Both the position numbers and the translations under genes were made by a program. Source: Actinopolyspora lacussalsi (GTDB taxonomy: Bacteria > Actinomycetota > Actinomycetes > Mycobacteriales > Pseudonocardiaceae). From it: a stretch of 64,000 nt of DNA. Below the pieces are notes generated by a model. The model was not told where the DNA came from, did not search any database, and saw only the letters and a list, made by a program, of their open reading frames with translations. The stretch covers positions 4,910,501 to 4,974,500 of the forward strand of contig JAURUC010000001.1 of the NCBI GenBank assembly GCA_030803735.1, written 5' to 3'. Positions 52,820 to 61,107 of the stretch are shown here, one piece after another (position 1 is the stretch's first letter; every line of letters begins with the position of its first letter).

Positions 52820-53312
52820 GATGACCCGAACAGCGGCGGACGTGAACCCGGCCGAACTCGAGGCGGGACACGCTCTTACCGCGGGTGGTCGGCTGTCGAT
52901 CGCGCGCCGTATCGAGCCGGAGCGCCCGAAGCTGCCGTTCTCCCCGGGAGAGCTCGCGCGGTTGGATGAGGCGTTGACGCTGTCCACCCGCACGACCGGG
53001 CTCGAATTCGCGATCTACCTCGGTGGGCTGGGGGAGCGAACCCGTGATCGTGCCGAGCAGATCCACGCCGGCCTGGGCGGCCGCGCATCGCGCGGTGTGC
53101 TCATCGCCGTCTCGCCCGCCCAGCGTTGTCTGGAAATCGTCACCGGCGAACAGGCCTATCGGCGGGTACCCGACCGCACTTGCAACCTGGCCGTGATGAA
53201 CATGGTCGCCTCCTTCAAGGAGGGTGACCTGATCGACGGGCTCATCAGCGCGTTGCGGATGCTCTCCGACGCGGCCGGAACCGAGTTCGAAACCGAAGGT
53301 GAGCATCACTGA
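52806..53312 (+). CDS. DUF5130 (TPM-domain-like) protein
   Basis: The 168-residue protein has a TPM-like fold: LPFSPGELARLDEALTLST, TGLEFAIYLGGLGERTRDRA, VLIAVSPAQRCLEIVTGEQA and DRTCNLAVMNMVASFKEGDL. It corresponds to Rv2468c. Unlike classic TPM proteins it has no signal peptide or membrane anchor itself; the small membrane protein encoded upstream may supply it. Function unknown. A perfect hairpin terminator follows. Confidence 0.82.
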   Translation: MATGEMTRTAADVNPAELEAGHALTAGGRLSIARRIEPERPKLPFSPGELARLDEALTLSTRTTGLEFAIYLGGLGERTRDRAEQIHAGLGGRASRGVLIAVSPAQRCLEIVTGEQAYRRVPDRTCNLAVMNMVASFKEGDLIDGLISALRMLSDAAGTEFETEGEHH

Positions 53313-53364
53313 CCCGGTTTCCACGGAAGGCCCCGATGTCCACCGGAAGGGCTTCGGGCCGCGG

Positions 53365-53405
53365 CCCCGGGGGTTCCGGCGGCGGACTCGCCGGAACCCC
53401 CGGGG
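53365..53405. terminator. Perfect 17-bp hairpin, bidirectional terminator
   Basis: CCCCGGGGGTTCCGGCG (53365-53381) and CGCCGGAACCCCCGGGG (53389-53405) are fully complementary around the 7-base loop GCGGACT. It lies between the convergent DUF5130 and receiver-like genes and can serve both strands. Confidence 0.88.
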
Positions 53406-53455
53406 CGTGCCGAAACACCCGATCACGATCCGGTCCCGGTGACGTCGGCGAACGC

Positions 53456-54202
53456 TCAGAGCAGTCCGAAGTTCTGGAAGTGTCGGAACATCTCGTAGGA
53501 CGACGACGTGGTGGCCACGGCGCCCAGCTGGCGAGCCTGGTTGGCGTGTTGCAGCTGCCCGCGCTGCGTGCCGAAGACGATCACCGGTATCTCCATGCCC
53601 AGGTCGCGCAGCTCGCGCAGTAGCGCCAGGCCCGCGTCCGTGATCCACTGCCCGTCCTCTTTGCGGGCCATGTCCGAAACCACCACGCGGTAGGGCCGTT
53701 TGGACACTTCGGCCACCGCCTCCGACGTGGTGGCCGTGATCGTCACCCGTACCCCGTTGTTGCGGAGCTGCTCCACGAGCAGCGCGTGGCTCTGGGCGCG
53801 ATCGGTGACCCACAGCACGGCGAACGGTTCCGGCCCCACCGGTGCCTGTACCGGGGGCAGCTCAGCCGACTCGGGATCGCCGTCCAGTTCCCACCCGGAG
53901 GGTTCCTCGGGCGTGCTCGCCCCGTCCCCGCCCCTGCCCGGGACCGTGCCCGCCGGCACCGCTTCCCGCTCGTCCAGTCGACTGCTCAGGATGCTGAGTT
54001 GTCGCTGCAGGTCCTGGATCATCTCGTTCTGTTGATCGTTGAGCTCGTGGAAGGTGAGCCGCTGCCCGCCCACCTCGAACTCCAGCTCGCGTTTCTCGGC
54101 GGTACGCAGCACTCTTCCGATCCCCTGTCGGAACAGCAGCAGCACCAGCAGGGTGATCAGCGGCCACAACAGCGTGGCGATGGCGGTTATCAGCTCGGGC
54201 AT
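53456..54202 (-). CDS. Membrane-tethered receiver-like protein
   Basis: The 248-residue protein has an N-terminal membrane helix (LLWPLITLLVLLLFRQGIG), a coiled-coil-like segment (LNDQQNEMIQDLQRQLSIL), an acidic linker and a C-terminal CheY-like domain (about 125-248) with VLWVTDRAQSH, YRVVVSDMARKEDG and IPVIVFGTQRGQ. The conserved lysine near the end is not evident (GAVATTSSS). No DNA-binding output is present. ATG 54202 follows GGAG by about 7 bases. Whether it is phosphorylated, and by what, is unknown. Confidence 0.75.
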   Translation of the reverse strand: MPELITAIATLLWPLITLLVLLLFRQGIGRVLRTAEKRELEFEVGGQRLTFHELNDQQNEMIQDLQRQLSILSSRLDEREAVPAGTVPGRGGDGASTPEEPSGWELDGDPESAELPPVQAPVGPEPFAVLWVTDRAQSHALLVEQLRNNGVRVTITATTSEAVAEVSKRPYRVVVSDMARKEDGQWITDAGLALLRELRDLGMEIPVIVFGTQRGQLQHANQARQLGAVATTSSSYEMFRHFQNFGLL

Positions 54203-54418
54203 CGGCCGCTCCACGACGTGTTGGACGGTGCGCGATCACAAGCCTACGCGCGGTGATCCTGCGACTGGGTGATCTTCGCCGGATGCCACCCGGAAGGGCG
54301 TGCTCGTGGCGGTGCCGTCCGGTGGGGAGCGGGCAGCGGCGTGCCCTCGCATCGGAAATCGGGTGGTCGGGCCGGGGAAGGAGGCTTCGCGGGCCCGGCC
54401 ACCCGTGCTTGCTTCCGC

Positions 54419-56992
54419 TCAGGAGCGGTCGAACTCGCGTGCCGCGAGCGCGCGCACCAAACCGGCACGGCCCTCCGAGACCAGGCGACGCAGGGCCGAG
54501 GGGTGTTCCCCGGCGAGCCAGGTGTCCGCGGCCTCGACCGTCCCGGGATCCACGGACCAGGAGGGGAACAGCCCCATCACCGTCGGCTGTGCCCGCTCGC
54601 TGGAGCGGCGTTGCCACACCTCGTCGATCTCGTCGAAGTAACGCCGCACGTAGGGGAGCAACAGCTCGTGCTGGGCGGGATGCTGGAACCCGGAGATGAT
54701 CGCTTCGTTGATGGCGTTGGGCAGTTCGTCGTCGTGCACGGCTCGCTGCCACGCCCGTTCCTTGGCCTCGGGGGTGGGCACGAGCGCCCGCGCGCGCTCC
54801 GCGCGCCGCCTGCCGGTGGCGGTGGAGTCCGCTGCCAGCTCCGCGTCGATCTCGGGCTCGTCCGCGGCGCCGTGTGCCACCAGGGCGTGCAGCAGTTGCC
54901 AGCGCAGGTCGGTGTCCACCACCAACCCTTCCAGCACCCGCGAACCGTCGAGCCAACCGCGCAGCAACGTGAGCTTGTCCTCGTCGAGCTTCGCGGCCGT
55001 CAACGCGTTGACGAAGGCGAGCTGGTTGTCCGAACCGGGCCGGGCGGCACGTGCCAGCTCCAGCAGCCGATCCGTGTAGCGCTGCCACCCCTCCGGTTGC
55101 CAATCGGGATCGGCATAGGCACCCAGTGCCGTGCGCGCCTGCATCAGGACCCGCTGCACCACGCCGATCTCGGATTCGCCTCCGATACCGCCGTCGCTGT
55201 CCTTGCCGAGCACGAGGCTGACGAAGTCGCGCGCCCGCAGCTCCGCGTCCCTGGTCATTTCCCAGGCGGTCGACCAGCCCAACGCGCGCGGCAACGACTG
55301 GTCGATGTCGGCGATCCGCTCCACCAGGGTGGCCAGCGACCGTGAGTCCAGCCGCATCGTGCAGTAGCTCAGGTCGTCGTCGTTGACCAGCACGAGCTTG
55401 CCGCGCGGTACTCCGACGAGCTCGGGGGCGTCGGTGCGCTCACCGGAGATGTCGAGCTCGACCCGGTGCGTGCGGACCAGCTTGCCCGTGGTGGGGTCGT
55501 CGTCGTAGACGCCCACCGCGATGCGGTGCGTGCGGTACTCGCCCTCGCCCGGACTCGCGGGGCCCTGCAGCACAGTGAACTCGGTGAAGCGGTCCCGCTC
55601 GTCGGTCTCGAACTCGGGGCGCACCGTGTTGAGCCCCGTGGTTTCCAACCACTGCGCGCTCCACCACGACAGGTCCCGCCCCGATGCCTCCTCGAGCGCG
55701 GTGAGCAGGTCGGAGAGCCGCGCGTTGCCCCAGGCGTGCCTGTCGAAGTAGATCTTCAACCCGCTGAGGAAGTTCTCCAGCCCCACGTAGGACACCAGCT
55801 GTTTGAGCACCGAGGCGCCCTTGGCGTAGGTGATCCCGTCGAAGTTGACCTCGACGGCCTGCAGGTCCTCGATGTCGGCTGCCACCGGGTGCGTGGAGGG
55901 CAGCTGGTCCTGCCGGTAGGCCCAGGACTTCTCCACGTTCGCGAAGGTAGTCCAGGCGTGGGTGTACTCGGTGGCCGAGGACTGCGCGAGCACGCTGGCC
56001 CAGGTCGCGAAGGACTCGTTCAGCCAGAGGTCGTCCCACCAGCGCATGGTGACCAGATCGCCGAACCACATGTGCGCCATCTCGTGCAGCACCGTTTCGG
56101 CACGGCGTTCGTAGAAGTACCCGGTGACCCTCGACCTGAAGACGTAGTCCTCCAGGAAGGTCACGCAGCCTGCGTTCTCCATGGCACCCGCGTTGAACTC
56201 GGGCACGAAGCACTGGTCGTACTTGGCGAACGGGTAGGGCACGCCGAACGCCCGCTGGTAGAAGCCGAATCCCTGCTTGGTCTCGGTGAACAGCCGTTCG
56301 GGGTCCAGGTGCTCGGCCAGCGAGGCACGGCAGTAGAGCCCGAGCGGGATCTCGCCCTCCGGGCCGCTGTAGACGTCGCGCCACTCCGCGTAGGGGCCCG
56401 CCACCAGCGCCACCAGGTAGGTGGAGATCGGGGGCGTGGCCTCGAAGGTGTGCGTGGCGCGGGTCTCGCTGGAAGCGGTGATCGCGCCCGGGGAGTTCGA
56501 AACGACCCGCCACGAGCTCGGCGTCGTCACCGTCAGCTGGAAACTCGCCTTCAGGTCGGGCTGGTCGAAGCAGGCGAACATCCGTTTGGCGTCGGCCGTC
56601 TCGAACTGGCTGTAGAGATACACCCCGCCGTCCACGGGATCGACGAAACGGTGCAGCCCCTCACCGGTGTTGGTGTAGTAGCAGTCGGCGCGTACGACCA
56701 GCTCGTTCTGCTCCGCCAGCTCGGGGAGCGCGATCCCCGTTCCCTCGTCGTAGTCGGACAGATCCAGGTCCACGCCGTTGAGGGAGGCCTGGTGCACCTG
56801 TGCGGCCATCAGATCGATCCACGTGGTGGCGCCCTGCCGGGCGGCGAACCGCACGGTCGTCTTCGATCCGAAGACCTCCACGTTCTCCCCGCCCGCGCCG
56901 TCGGACAGGTCGAGCTCGATCGCGTAGGAGTGCACGCGCAGCAGTTCGGCGCGCTGCTCTGCCTGTTGGCGGGTCAGGTTCGGCGGAGCCAC
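54419..56992 (-). CDS. pepN: Aminopeptidase N
   Basis: This M1 zinc metallopeptidase of 857 residues removes N-terminal amino acids from peptides. The exopeptidase motif is FNAGAMENAG and the zinc site is HEMAHMWFGDLV with the third ligand in WLNESFATW. The C-terminal ERAP1-like helical domain is complete (ending VRALAAREFDRS). GTG 56992 has GAGGTG 6 bases upstream. It corresponds to Rv2467, although the strand relation to neighbours differs. Confidence 0.96.
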   Translation of the reverse strand: MAPPNLTRQQAEQRAELLRVHSYAIELDLSDGAGGENVEVFGSKTTVRFAARQGATTWIDLMAAQVHQASLNGVDLDLSDYDEGTGIALPELAEQNELVVRADCYYTNTGEGLHRFVDPVDGGVYLYSQFETADAKRMFACFDQPDLKASFQLTVTTPSSWRVVSNSPGAITASSETRATHTFEATPPISTYLVALVAGPYAEWRDVYSGPEGEIPLGLYCRASLAEHLDPERLFTETKQGFGFYQRAFGVPYPFAKYDQCFVPEFNAGAMENAGCVTFLEDYVFRSRVTGYFYERRAETVLHEMAHMWFGDLVTMRWWDDLWLNESFATWASVLAQSSATEYTHAWTTFANVEKSWAYRQDQLPSTHPVAADIEDLQAVEVNFDGITYAKGASVLKQLVSYVGLENFLSGLKIYFDRHAWGNARLSDLLTALEEASGRDLSWWSAQWLETTGLNTVRPEFETDERDRFTEFTVLQGPASPGEGEYRTHRIAVGVYDDDPTTGKLVRTHRVELDISGERTDAPELVGVPRGKLVLVNDDDLSYCTMRLDSRSLATLVERIADIDQSLPRALGWSTAWEMTRDAELRARDFVSLVLGKDSDGGIGGESEIGVVQRVLMQARTALGAYADPDWQPEGWQRYTDRLLELARAARPGSDNQLAFVNALTAAKLDEDKLTLLRGWLDGSRVLEGLVVDTDLRWQLLHALVAHGAADEPEIDAELAADSTATGRRRAERARALVPTPEAKERAWQRAVHDDELPNAINEAIISGFQHPAQHELLLPYVRRYFDEIDEVWQRRSSERAQPTVMGLFPSWSVDPGTVEAADTWLAGEHPSALRRLVSEGRAGLVRALAAREFDRS

Positions 56993-57090
56993 GGATCACC
57001 TCGTTGATCGTCGTCGGATGGGAGTCGGGCCGCGGGTCACGCGTTGCCCGGAAACAATCATGCCGGAATGAAATCACGCTCCGGCACTCG

Positions 57091-57145
57091 CTACCCGATG
57101 TCGGGCCTCCGGAGGGAGAGCCGACCAGAGGTTCCCCCGAGCGGG
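57091..57145 (+). repeat. Interspersed intergenic repeat, single copy
   Basis: In the 319-base gap between pepN and the DsbA-fold gene the plus strand has CTACCCGATGTCGGGC, GGAGAGAG-like text (GGAGGGAGAGCCGACC) and AGAGGTTCCCCC, matching the copies at 1722-1829 and 9882-9935. The rest of the gap holds the divergent promoters of the two genes and nothing else recognisable. Confidence 0.6.
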
Positions 57146-57311
57146 AGACCCACCGACCCGACCGAGAACTTCGATCAGGGAGGTACGAGCGGAAATCGTG
57201 TCCGGTGTGCGCTCCCGCATCCGCGAATCCACGGCAGCCGGGAACACGATGGCCCCTCGGGTGGTTGACCAACCGGAATCGTGACCACACGTGATCGTGG
57301 AAGGCGTGTTG

Positions 57312-57932
57312 ATGAGCACCGACAGCCCGCAGAAGCCGCAAGTCCACTTCTACTTCGACCCGATCTGTCCGTTCGCCTGGGTCTCGTCCCGGTGGATCCT
57401 CGAGGTCGAGAAGGTTCGTGACATCGATCTGCGGTTCCGCGTCATGAGCCTTTCCGTGCTCAACGCGGAGCGTGAACTGGGGGACCAGTACGACGAGATG
57501 ATGCAGCGGGCCTGGAAGCCCGTCCGAGTCGCCATCGCCGCCGCCGAGCACCACGGCAACGAGGTGTTGTCCCCGCTCTACACCGCGATGGGAACGCGGT
57601 TCCACGACAACGGTGACAAGGACTTCGACCGGGTGATCGCCGAGTCCCTGGCGGAGGTCGGGCTGCCCGACACGCTCGCCAAGGCGGCGACCACCGACGA
57701 GTACGACGAGCAGCTGCGTGCCAGCCACCACGCGGGGATGGATCCGGTGGGCGACGAGGTGGGCACACCGACGATCCACGTGGACGGCGTGGCGTTCTTC
57801 GGCCCGATCACGACCCGCATTCCGCGCGGCGAGCAGGCGGGCGAGTTGTTCGACGCCGCGCGCACGTTGGCGGGGTACCCGTACTTCTTCGAGCTCAAGC
57901 GCACCCGGACGGAAAATCCCCGGTTCGACTGA
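57312..57932 (+). CDS. Rv2466c-like DsbA-fold oxidoreductase with a CPFA active site
   Basis: The 206-residue protein has a thioredoxin fold with a helical insertion: [52 protein letters not shown] and the cis-Pro region. M. tuberculosis Rv2466c, a mycothiol-dependent nitroreductase, has Cys-Pro-Trp-Cys; here the second cysteine (position 22) is Ala and only Cys19 remains, so a monothiol mechanism with mycothiol is implied. ATG 57312 has GAAGG upstream. It is divergent from pepN as in mycobacteria the gene is next to pepN. Confidence 0.9.
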   Translation: MSTDSPQKPQVHFYFDPICPFAWVSSRWILEVEKVRDIDLRFRVMSLSVLNAERELGDQYDEMMQRAWKPVRVAIAAAEHHGNEVLSPLYTAMGTRFHDNGDKDFDRVIAESLAEVGLPDTLAKAATTDEYDEQLRASHHAGMDPVGDEVGTPTIHVDGVAFFGPITTRIPRGEQAGELFDAARTLAGYPYFFELKRTRTENPRFD

Positions 57933-58059
57933 TCGCGGTCCGACTGCTCGCGGTCTCCGGGACGGGATCGTCCGGACGCTCCCGCCGCTGTGCGTGCTCC
58001 CGGTCATCGCCGCCGGTCACGACTTCTGGTGGGCACCCGCTCCGGTGTCGTCGGAGCGG

Positions 58060-58809
58060 TCAGTGGTGGCTGAACACTCCCGCGTGCAGCCGGGGCGCTG
58101 TCGAGCTGGCGTTCCGCGCGAGCGCCAGCTCGACGTCCGCTCGGTAGCCCCATTCGGCCAGTTCACGGCCGGAGACGCACTCCCGTACATTTCGCGCGGG
58201 GTCGTCGGAGGCCTCGTAGGCTCGCGCGGCCAGGTTCGCCTCGGCCGAACGAGCGGACGCGGGCACGGGCAGTGCCGAGATTATCGCCCCGGCCCCGAGC
58301 AGGTCCTCCGCAGCGAAACGCGGTGAACCGTCGGTGTGGCGTTCACCGGCGGCGATCACGCCGACGGGACCGTTGTGGGCAGCCGAGCCCGCTGCCGCCG
58401 CGACCGCGGCGGCGTTGCGCAGGCAGCCGGTGAACACCACCGCGCCCAATCCGGCCGCCTCCGAACACAGCGTGGCCCCGTTGGGTGAGGGCAGTCCGAC
58501 GAGTGTGCCCGCGGGCGCGCTCACCAGCGAGGTCGGGCTCAACGAGTACCCGCCGCCGCCCCGGTCACCGGCGAGCACCGCTCCGGCCGCCGACGCGGCG
58601 TCACCGGCTCGGTCGTCCCGGTAGGGGAGCGGAAGCACGTGGGCGCCCGCGGCCGTGGTCACGTCCACTGTCGTGGCGAAGGAGAGCACGTCCACCACCA
58701 CCAGCACGGCACACTGCTCCCCGAGGGAGCGAAGGCCCGCCGTCCCCCATTCGAACCTCACCGTGTGATCGGACTGTGCGGTCGGTGATGTCGCTTGTTC
58801 GTATGGCAT
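58060..58809 (-). CDS. 2-phosphosulfolactate phosphatase (ComB) family protein
   Basis: The 249-residue protein has the ComB marks VVVDVLSFATTVDVTTAAGA, SPNGATLCSEAAGLGAVVFT and RFAAEDLLGAGAIIS. ComB dephosphorylates 2-phosphosulfolactate in coenzyme M synthesis, but actinobacteria do not make coenzyme M by that route, so a different phosphate substrate is likely. It is divergent from rpiB, with only 56 bases between starts. Confidence 0.82.
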   Translation of the reverse strand: MPYEQATSPTAQSDHTVRFEWGTAGLRSLGEQCAVLVVVDVLSFATTVDVTTAAGAHVLPLPYRDDRAGDAASAAGAVLAGDRGGGGYSLSPTSLVSAPAGTLVGLPSPNGATLCSEAAGLGAVVFTGCLRNAAAVAAAAGSAAHNGPVGVIAAGERHTDGSPRFAAEDLLGAGAIISALPVPASARSAEANLAARAYEASDDPARNVRECVSGRELAEWGYRADVELALARNASSTAPRLHAGVFSHH

Positions 58810-58865
58810 TTCTGTCCCTTGACCGGGTGAGTAATGCGCGTGGAGCGGTTTGGCAGACTACACGT

Positions 58866-59336
58866 GTGCGCGTCTATCTTGGTTCCGATCACGCCGGTCT
58901 CGAATTGAAGTCACACCTGGTCGAACGACTCGACCGTCTCGGTTACGAGGTGGTCGACGTGGGTCCCGCCGTCTACGACGCCGAGGACGACTACCCACCG
59001 TTCTGCGTCGAGGCCGCGCGCCGCGTGGTCGCCGACGCCGGCAGCCTCGGTCTGGTCATCGGGGGCTCCGGCAACGGGGAGCAGATCGCGGCCAACAAGG
59101 TTCCCGGAGCGCGGGCCGCGCTGGTCTGGAACCAGGACACGGCGAAGCTCTCCCGGCAGCACAACAACGCTCTGCTCGCGGGCATCGGTGCCAGGATGCA
59201 CAGCCTCGACGAGGTCGAGGGGATCGTCGACACCTTCCTGACCACCGAGTTCGAGGGCGGCAGGCACCAGCGCCGGATCGACATGCTGGCCGACTACGAA
59301 CGTACCGGCGAGCCCCCAGCCCTTCCCGAGCAGTGA
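58866..59336 (+). CDS. rpiB: Ribose-5-phosphate isomerase B
   Basis: RpiB interconverts ribose 5-phosphate and ribulose 5-phosphate. The 156-residue protein has VYLGSDHAGLELKSHL, DVGPAVYDAEDDYPPFC and LVIGGSGNGEQIAANKVPG; the Cys of the E. coli active site is replaced by Ser-Gly with a downstream Glu, the mycobacterial form (Rv2465c). GTG 58866 gives the conserved N-terminus VRVYLGSDHAG. It precedes the nei-type gene by 111 bases on the same strand. Confidence 0.93.
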   Translation: MRVYLGSDHAGLELKSHLVERLDRLGYEVVDVGPAVYDAEDDYPPFCVEAARRVVADAGSLGLVIGGSGNGEQIAANKVPGARAALVWNQDTAKLSRQHNNALLAGIGARMHSLDEVEGIVDTFLTTEFEGGRHQRRIDMLADYERTGEPPALPEQ

Positions 59337-59400
59337 TCCCCGCCGCCACCGCCGGTCAGACGGGCAGCCCTGTTCCGCGGCCCCGCGGCGGTCGGCGCCG

Positions 59401-59439
59401 GCAGGGTGGTCGTGGATGCGGGCAGGGTGGTCGTGGATG
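59401..59439. repeat. Two direct copies of an 18-bp sequence, period 21
   Basis: GCAGGGTGGTCGTGGATG occurs at 59401-59418 and 59422-59439, just before the ribosome binding site of the glycosylase gene. It may be a simple slippage duplication. Confidence 0.75.
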
Positions 59440-59447
59440 GAGGTGTC

Positions 59448-60254
59448 GTGCCGGAAGGACACATCGTGCATCGGCTCGCCGAGCTGCATCGGCGTCGGTT
59501 CGCGGGAAACCCGGTCCGGGTGACCAGTCCGCAGGGGCGTTTCACTGCCGCCGAGGTGCTCGACGGCGTCACCTTCCGTGACGCGGGGGCCCACGGCAAA
59601 CACCTCTGGCACCACTACGCTCCGGATCGGGTGGTGCATGTTCACCTGGGGCTTTACGGCAAGTTCACCGAGGCACCCGTGCCGCTCGAACAGCCGCGCG
59701 GCAAGGTCCGCATGCGCCTGGTCGGTCCTACGCACGGAACCGATCTGCGTGGTCCCACCGCCTGCGAACTGCTCACCGCGGAGGAATTGACGGAGCTGCT
59801 CGCCCGGCTGGGGCCGGATCCGTTGCGTTCGGACGCCGATCCCGAGACCGCCTGGCAGCGCGTGACGCGCTCGCGCTCCGGTATCGCGGCGCTGCTGCTG
59901 GACCAGTCCGTGCTGGCCGGGGTGGGCAACGCCTACCGGGCCGAGGTGTTGTTCCGGCAGGGGATCCCACCCCGGTCGCCGGGCAACGCGCTGTCCCGGC
60001 GGTGCTGGGACGCACTCTGGGACGACCTGGTCGAATTGATGTCCGACGGAGTCCGTACCGGGCGCATCGACACCGTTCGGGAACAGCACTCGCCCGAGAT
60101 GACCGGTAGACAGCCCAGGAACGATCGTCACGGTGGTGAGGTCTACGTCTACCGGCGCGCCGGCGCTCCCTGCCTGGTGTGCACCACCCCGATCGCCATG
60201 ACGGAGCTGCTCGGGCGCAAGCTCTACTGGTGCCCCGGCTGCCAGGGTGACTGA
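59448..60254 (+). CDS. Fpg/Nei family DNA glycosylase
   Basis: The 268-residue base-excision enzyme starts VPEGHIVHRLAELH, so after removal of the first residue Pro2 and Glu3 form the catalytic pair. The helix-two-turn-helix has LLLDQSVLAGVGNAYRAEVL and the C-terminal zinc finger CLVCTTPI...WCPGCQ. It is the actinobacterial Nei1-like type (Rv2464c). GTG 59448 has GGAGG about 7 bases upstream. It cuts oxidised pyrimidines or other lesions from DNA. Confidence 0.93.
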   Translation: MPEGHIVHRLAELHRRRFAGNPVRVTSPQGRFTAAEVLDGVTFRDAGAHGKHLWHHYAPDRVVHVHLGLYGKFTEAPVPLEQPRGKVRMRLVGPTHGTDLRGPTACELLTAEELTELLARLGPDPLRSDADPETAWQRVTRSRSGIAALLLDQSVLAGVGNAYRAEVLFRQGIPPRSPGNALSRRCWDALWDDLVELMSDGVRTGRIDTVREQHSPEMTGRQPRNDRHGGEVYVYRRAGAPCLVCTTPIAMTELLGRKLYWCPGCQGD

Positions 60255-60370
60255 CGACTGGCAGGACGACCGACCCACCCGATCCGGAACCCCGATGGCG
60301 CCGAAGCCGGGGCGCTCGTCGCGAACCACTGGTACGGCCGTACGGCCGAAGAGCCGTACGGCCGGATCCG

Positions 60371-60994
60371 TCAACCGGACAGTTGGACCTCGCCGAGGAC
60401 CTCCCACTCGTTGCAGGCGTGATCCCGGTTCAGCCGTACCAGCGAGATGCTGGGCACCCGCACCGTGGCCGGTTCGGCGCTGGTCGCGTCGAGCGTCGCC
60501 TTCGCGAAGACCGCTGGTCCGTCTGCCGTGGAAAAGGCGAGGCTCACGTGCTGGTCGATCTCCTCGGGCTCCCCGGCGAGATCCGCTCCCACCACCGTCG
60601 CGGTGGCCTCACGCAGCCGTGTCCGCAGGTCCGTCAGCGTGGCCTGCGGCTCGGCGGGCAGCGCCAGCGCCTCCGGAAGCACCAGCCCGCCGTGGAACGA
60701 CAACGAGAGCGCGGCGAAGGAGGACAGCCGCTCGCGTGCCGCCTCCAGCAGTGCCGCCGCACGTCCCTGCGGGGCTTCGTCGTGAAATCCGTTCTCCTGC
60801 AGCAGGATGTGCATCCACTCCAGTGGCACGGGGTCGAAACCGGGCAGATCGCGCAGCGAGTACTGGTACTGATTGGCCAGTCTCCGCAGCTCCGGCTGGT
60901 CACCGAGCGGTAGCAGCCAGGCCAGGCTGCTACGGCCGGAGGACCACCCCTGGCGCCAGCGTGCGTGTTTGCGGACCTGATCTGCGTGCGGCAT
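60371..60994 (-). CDS. 2'-5' RNA ligase / 2H phosphoesterase superfamily protein
   Basis: The 207-residue protein has two repeats of the 2H fold; the second active His is in QHVSLAFS (His-Val-Ser), but the first motif reads EWMHILLQ (His-Ile-Leu) rather than His-x-Ser/Thr, so it is degenerate at one residue. Families of this kind cut 2',3'-cyclic phosphates. ATG 60994 is preferred; upstream GTG 61018 is possible. Convergent with the glycosylase gene. Confidence 0.65.
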   Translation of the reverse strand: MPHADQVRKHARWRQGWSSGRSSLAWLLPLGDQPELRRLANQYQYSLRDLPGFDPVPLEWMHILLQENGFHDEAPQGRAAALLEAARERLSSFAALSLSFHGGLVLPEALALPAEPQATLTDLRTRLREATATVVGADLAGEPEEIDQHVSLAFSTADGPAVFAKATLDATSAEPATVRVPSISLVRLNRDHACNEWEVLGEVQLSG

Positions 60995-61107
60995 GTGGGT
61001 CACTCCCAGACGATGCACCGTCCGCGACGGTGCGGGACTGCTCTGACGGCGTTCGGTTGTCTACGAGGCAAGTCTGCCTCCCGGGCGCGGGGTGGTTCGG
61101 AGCCGTG

